From: Paludibacteraceae bacterium
GTDB taxonomy: Bacteria; Bacteroidota; Bacteroidia; Bacteroidales; Paludibacteraceae
Reading direction: 5' to 3'
DNA length: 42,738 nucleotides
Assembly: GCA_018433525.1 (NCBI GenBank)
Contig: JAHDRA010000082.1
Span: forward strand, 1-42,738
Positions 40,083-42,738 of this stretch are shown here, piece after piece. The notes under the pieces are model-generated. The model searched no databases. It was not told the origin of the DNA and was given only the letters and a program-made list of their open reading frames with translations. Made by a program: the position numbers and the translations under genes. The stretch's first letter is position 1. The number at the start of each line of letters is the position of its first letter.

Positions 40083-42738
40083 TTATCCTTCGGGTGGCTT
40101 AAATCCGATGGTTGGACGTTGTTTGGGTTGATCGGGTTGAACGGTTGAAATGACACTTTCAACATCTTCCGCAGTGATAAGACAAAGAACTTCCGGCGAA
40201 ATCTCATTCATTTTTGCAACCCGGTCGCTTTGTGCCTGCATTATTTTTTCAAATAAATTCCGTGCAAAACGTCCATTTCCAAAATGTTTGTCGCGACTCT
40301 CCCAAGCATCAATAAAATGTCCGATAAGACGTTTTTCGGCTGCCGGTTCCAATTGCATGGAACGTTTCTTAAGAAAGCCTTCAAAAATATCCATCAATTC
40401 ATCAGGCTTATAATCTACAAAATTGAAATAGCGATTGAAACGCGATTTCAGTCCCGGATTGGTCTCAATCAAATCTTTCATTTCGTCGGGATAACCAGCC
40501 AAAATAACGACAAATTTGTCGCGATCGTCTTCCATTCTTTTCAGTAAAGTTTCAATTGCATCGCGACCAAAATCATTTCCCGGCCCGCCAGGATTAAGAG
40601 AATAAGCTTCGTCGACAAAAAGAATACCGTGCATTGCCGAGTCAATCACCTGATCGGTTTTTGGCCCCGTTTGTCCTATATATTCTCCCACCAAATCGTT
40701 TCGTGAAACTTCTACCACATGACCTTTGGGCAACAGTCCCAAAGATTTGTAAATTCGGCCCATTAATCGGGCAACTGTTGTTTTTCCCGTTCCCGGAGGT
40801 CCTTGAAATACAGCATGTAACGACAGGCTTTGAGTTGTCAAGCCTTGTTCCGAACGCATTTTTTCTACTCTGATATAATTGAGCAATTGTTCGACATCAT
40901 TTTTTATGTTATCCAGTCCGATCAAACCATTCAACTCAGCCATTATTTCATCCAAACTTTCCGTAATTTCCTCCTTATACTCATCGGATACCGCCTTATC
41001 AATATCTTCCAGCGTAATAGTGCAAAGATCTTCGTCGGAAATATGTTCCATTTCGGCCAATCGAGCTGACTGCAACTGTACAACTTCTTCAAAAAGATTT
41101 CTCACCAGACGTGCGTTTCCAAAAGTATCGGTACGCGATTGATAAACATAATTCAGATATTTAGAAACTTTTTCCATCGCATCGGGCGCAATTTTAAAGT
41201 TGGCCGATTCCGCAATTCTCCTGAAAATTTCCAGCAATTCCTCCGGCTGATAATCATTAAAAGTAAAATATCTGTTAAAACGATGTTGAAGTCCCGGATT
41301 GGACAAGATAAATCGATTCATTTCGGCCGGATAACCGGCAACAATTACTATGAGTCGGTCGCGTGAATCTTCCATTCTTTTCAGTATCGTATCGACGGCT
41401 TCCTGCCCGAAATCATTCCCTTTTCCTCCTTCCGGAATCAAGGCATATGCTTCATCGATAAAAAGAATGCCGTCCAGTGCGCTGTCAATCACTTTATTGG
41501 TCTTTAAAGCTGTCTGTCCGATATATTCGGCCACCAGACCCGAACGATCCACTTCTACCACATGTCCGCTTTTCAATAATCCCAACGATTGATAAATTTT
41601 CCCGAGAAGCCGGGCAACTGTGGTTTTTCCCGTCCCCGGAGGGCCCTGAAATACCGAATGCAAAGATATGGGATTGGAATTCAACCCTCTCTCCTTACGC
41701 ATTTTTTCTATTCTGATGTACTTCATCAGATTGTTAATATCTGTTTTGATATTGTTCAAACCAACCAGTTTGTTTACTTCGGACAGCAATTCGTCCAACG
41801 ATTGAGCAGGTTCCGACTTGGAAGGCGTAGAGGACGGTTCTGGCGTTTTCTTGGGCTCTGCTTCGGCTTCTTCGAGCGCTTCCTTAAAGAGTTTCTCATC
41901 CGGTTCCAGTTTTAAAGCCAGTTTAAAATAAACTTTGGCCTTTTCGTTTTGCCCTTTCTCGAGTAAAACTCTTCCTGCCTGATACAAAGGAGTAGCATCA
42001 TCCACTTCTTTCAATACCGAAGAAGAACATTCCATTGCTATTTTAAATAATTCATCCTTTTTATCTACGTCATTTAATGAATACACCAAATTGGAAAATA
42101 CAACCGGATTGGAAGCATCGAGTCGAAAGGATTCCTGGTAGTATTTCAGCGCTTTTTCCATATCACCGAGCCACGACCATGCCGCGCCAATACTGTTCAA
42201 GGCTGATGGAAACTCCGGCGAAAGTTTTAAGGCATCTTCAAAATAATCAATGGCTTTCTGATATTCTTTTCTGTCAAAATATTCCATGCCCGTCTGATAA
42301 TATCTCATGGCTTTGGGTGAAATATTCAATTCCTTTGCCGGCTGGGCTTTCTGCTCGACCTCCGATTCATCCGAATCAAAGGTAAATTCTTCTTCCTTGT
42401 TGTCGGCCGGTTCTTCAAAAGGTATAGACATCACTACCAGCCATATACCGTTGCCATAACTGACGTTGGTAATTTCGTAACCCTCATTGAGCTTTGATTT
42501 GACATCTTCTTCCGGAAACTGCTTATGAGAAACGTAAAACTGATTTTCAAAAGGTGCATCCTTCGTCATCACCAAACCCCATTTCCCGTTGGCAGGACTG
42601 AGTGAAGTAATAAAATATCCTTTTGCCCAGTAATCGTTTATGGTTTTGGCAGGGAAATCGCTGTAGAGTCCAAAAATTTGAGTCCCATATTTCGACATTT
42701 TTCCGAACACCGCTGCCCATCTGTCATTGCCATACACA
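40083..42738 (-). CDS. TPR and tandem AAA+ ATPase protein (CbbX/SpoVK-like) with N-terminal DUF7477-like repeats; partial at 5' end
   Basis: At least 884 residues; the gene runs off the right edge. Visible order: about 110 residues of Trp/Gly repeats (NGKWGLVMTKDAPF, then GNGIWLVVMSIP) resembling DUF7477; an acidic linker; TPR repeats (~145-290, for example AMRYYQTGMEYFDRKEYQKA); then two CbbX-type AAA+ modules. Walker A motifs are GPPGTGKTTVARLLG (~363) and GPPGTGKTTVARLMG (~644). Walker B motifs are ILFIDEAYAL and ILFVDEAYSL, and both modules keep GLQHRFNRYF/GLKSRFNRYF arginine-finger regions. Both ATPases look active. CbbX family members remodel protein complexes, and TPRs suggest a protein partner. 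The target is unknown, and no Rubisco is expected here. Confidence 0.85.
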   Translation of the reverse strand, partial: VYGNDRWAAVFGKMSKYGTQIFGLYSDFPAKTINDYWAKGYFITSLSPANGKWGLVMTKDAPFENQFYVSHKQFPEEDVKSKLNEGYEITNVSYGNGIWLVVMSIPFEEPADNKEEEFTFDSDESEVEQKAQPAKELNISPKAMRYYQTGMEYFDRKEYQKAIDYFEDALKLSPEFPSALNSIGAAWSWLGDMEKALKYYQESFRLDASNPVVFSNLVYSLNDVDKKDELFKIAMECSSSVLKEVDDATPLYQAGRVLLEKGQNEKAKVYFKLALKLEPDEKLFKEALEEAEAEPKKTPEPSSTPSKSEPAQSLDELLSEVNKLVGLNNIKTDINNLMKYIRIEKMRKERGLNSNPISLHSVFQGPPGTGKTTVARLLGKIYQSLGLLKSGHVVEVDRSGLVAEYIGQTALKTNKVIDSALDGILFIDEAYALIPEGGKGNDFGQEAVDTILKRMEDSRDRLIVIVAGYPAEMNRFILSNPGLQHRFNRYFTFNDYQPEELLEIFRRIAESANFKIAPDAMEKVSKYLNYVYQSRTDTFGNARLVRNLFEEVVQLQSARLAEMEHISDEDLCTITLEDIDKAVSDEYKEEITESLDEIMAELNGLIGLDNIKNDVEQLLNYIRVEKMRSEQGLTTQSLSLHAVFQGPPGTGKTTVARLMGRIYKSLGLLPKGHVVEVSRNDLVGEYIGQTGPKTDQVIDSAMHGILFVDEAYSLNPGGPGNDFGRDAIETLLKRMEDDRDKFVVILAGYPDEMKDLIETNPGLKSRFNRYFNFVDYKPDELMDIFEGFLKKRSMQLEPAAEKRLIGHFIDAWESRDKHFGNGRFARNLFEKIMQAQSDRVAKMNEISPEVLCLITAEDVESVISTVQPDQPKQRPTIGFKPPEG

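Noticed and set aside
1..42738. CRISPR array, tRNA or rRNA genes
   Set aside because: No regularly spaced direct repeats were seen. The four 98-bp repeats are kilobases apart, and no tRNA cloverleaf or rRNA sequence was recognised.

Overview
The window looks like chromosomal DNA from a Bacteroidetes bacterium, most likely order Bacteroidales. The evidence is AT-rich DNA, almost no Shine-Dalgarno sites, repeated TAnnTTTG promoter elements, a porP-gldKLMN type IX secretion block, and typical Bacteroidetes families (GSCFA, DUF2795, GldN, a standalone MetH activation domain, XRE-cupin next to an AMP-ligase). No rRNA, tRNA or CRISPR array is visible.

Layout. 1-970 is non-coding and holds a 410-bp element with perfect 17-bp terminal inverted repeats. 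974-2644 (minus) encodes an outer-membrane barrel protein and a lytic transglycosylase. 2892-9638 (plus) carries coaD, an S41 protease, an XRE-cupin regulator, an acyl-CoA ligase, a SAM methyltransferase, a PduO-type cobalamin adenosyltransferase and a DUF2795 protein. 9820-15648 is the type IX secretion operon porP-gldK-gldL-gldM-gldN, closed by a strong terminator. A LuxR-type response regulator, mnmA and an M16 peptidase follow. 18891-24698 has a truncated membrane-protein remnant, a GSCFA protein, an RsiV-like lipoprotein, a nitroreductase, a small membrane protein, a DUF2520 protein, a UbiA prenyltransferase and yaaA.

24850-27011 is an accessory island: a transposase remnant beside a type II restriction-modification pair. 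Next come a standalone methionine-synthase activation domain, a CopZ-like metal chaperone and a membrane-bound AraC regulator. 30180-31400 is a small gene graveyard: a dispersed repeat, a frameshifted small gene, a GC-rich structured segment ending in a terminator, and a toxin-like C-terminal domain overlapping a putative immunity gene. The minus-strand proteostasis cluster tig-clpP-clpX follows, then a FadL-type outer-membrane protein, a Tyr/Ser-rich secreted protein, prmA (plus), and a large TPR plus tandem AAA+ ATPase that runs off the right edge.

The most unusual structure is a family of four ~98-bp interspersed repeats (3570, 30182, 35126, 39763), each with two nested-arm hairpins. One copy supplies the start codon of the S41 protease. 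Second is the GC-rich, pseudoknot-capable segment at 30749-30838 beside the orphan toxin/immunity pair. All family assignments come from reading motifs; no database search was run.
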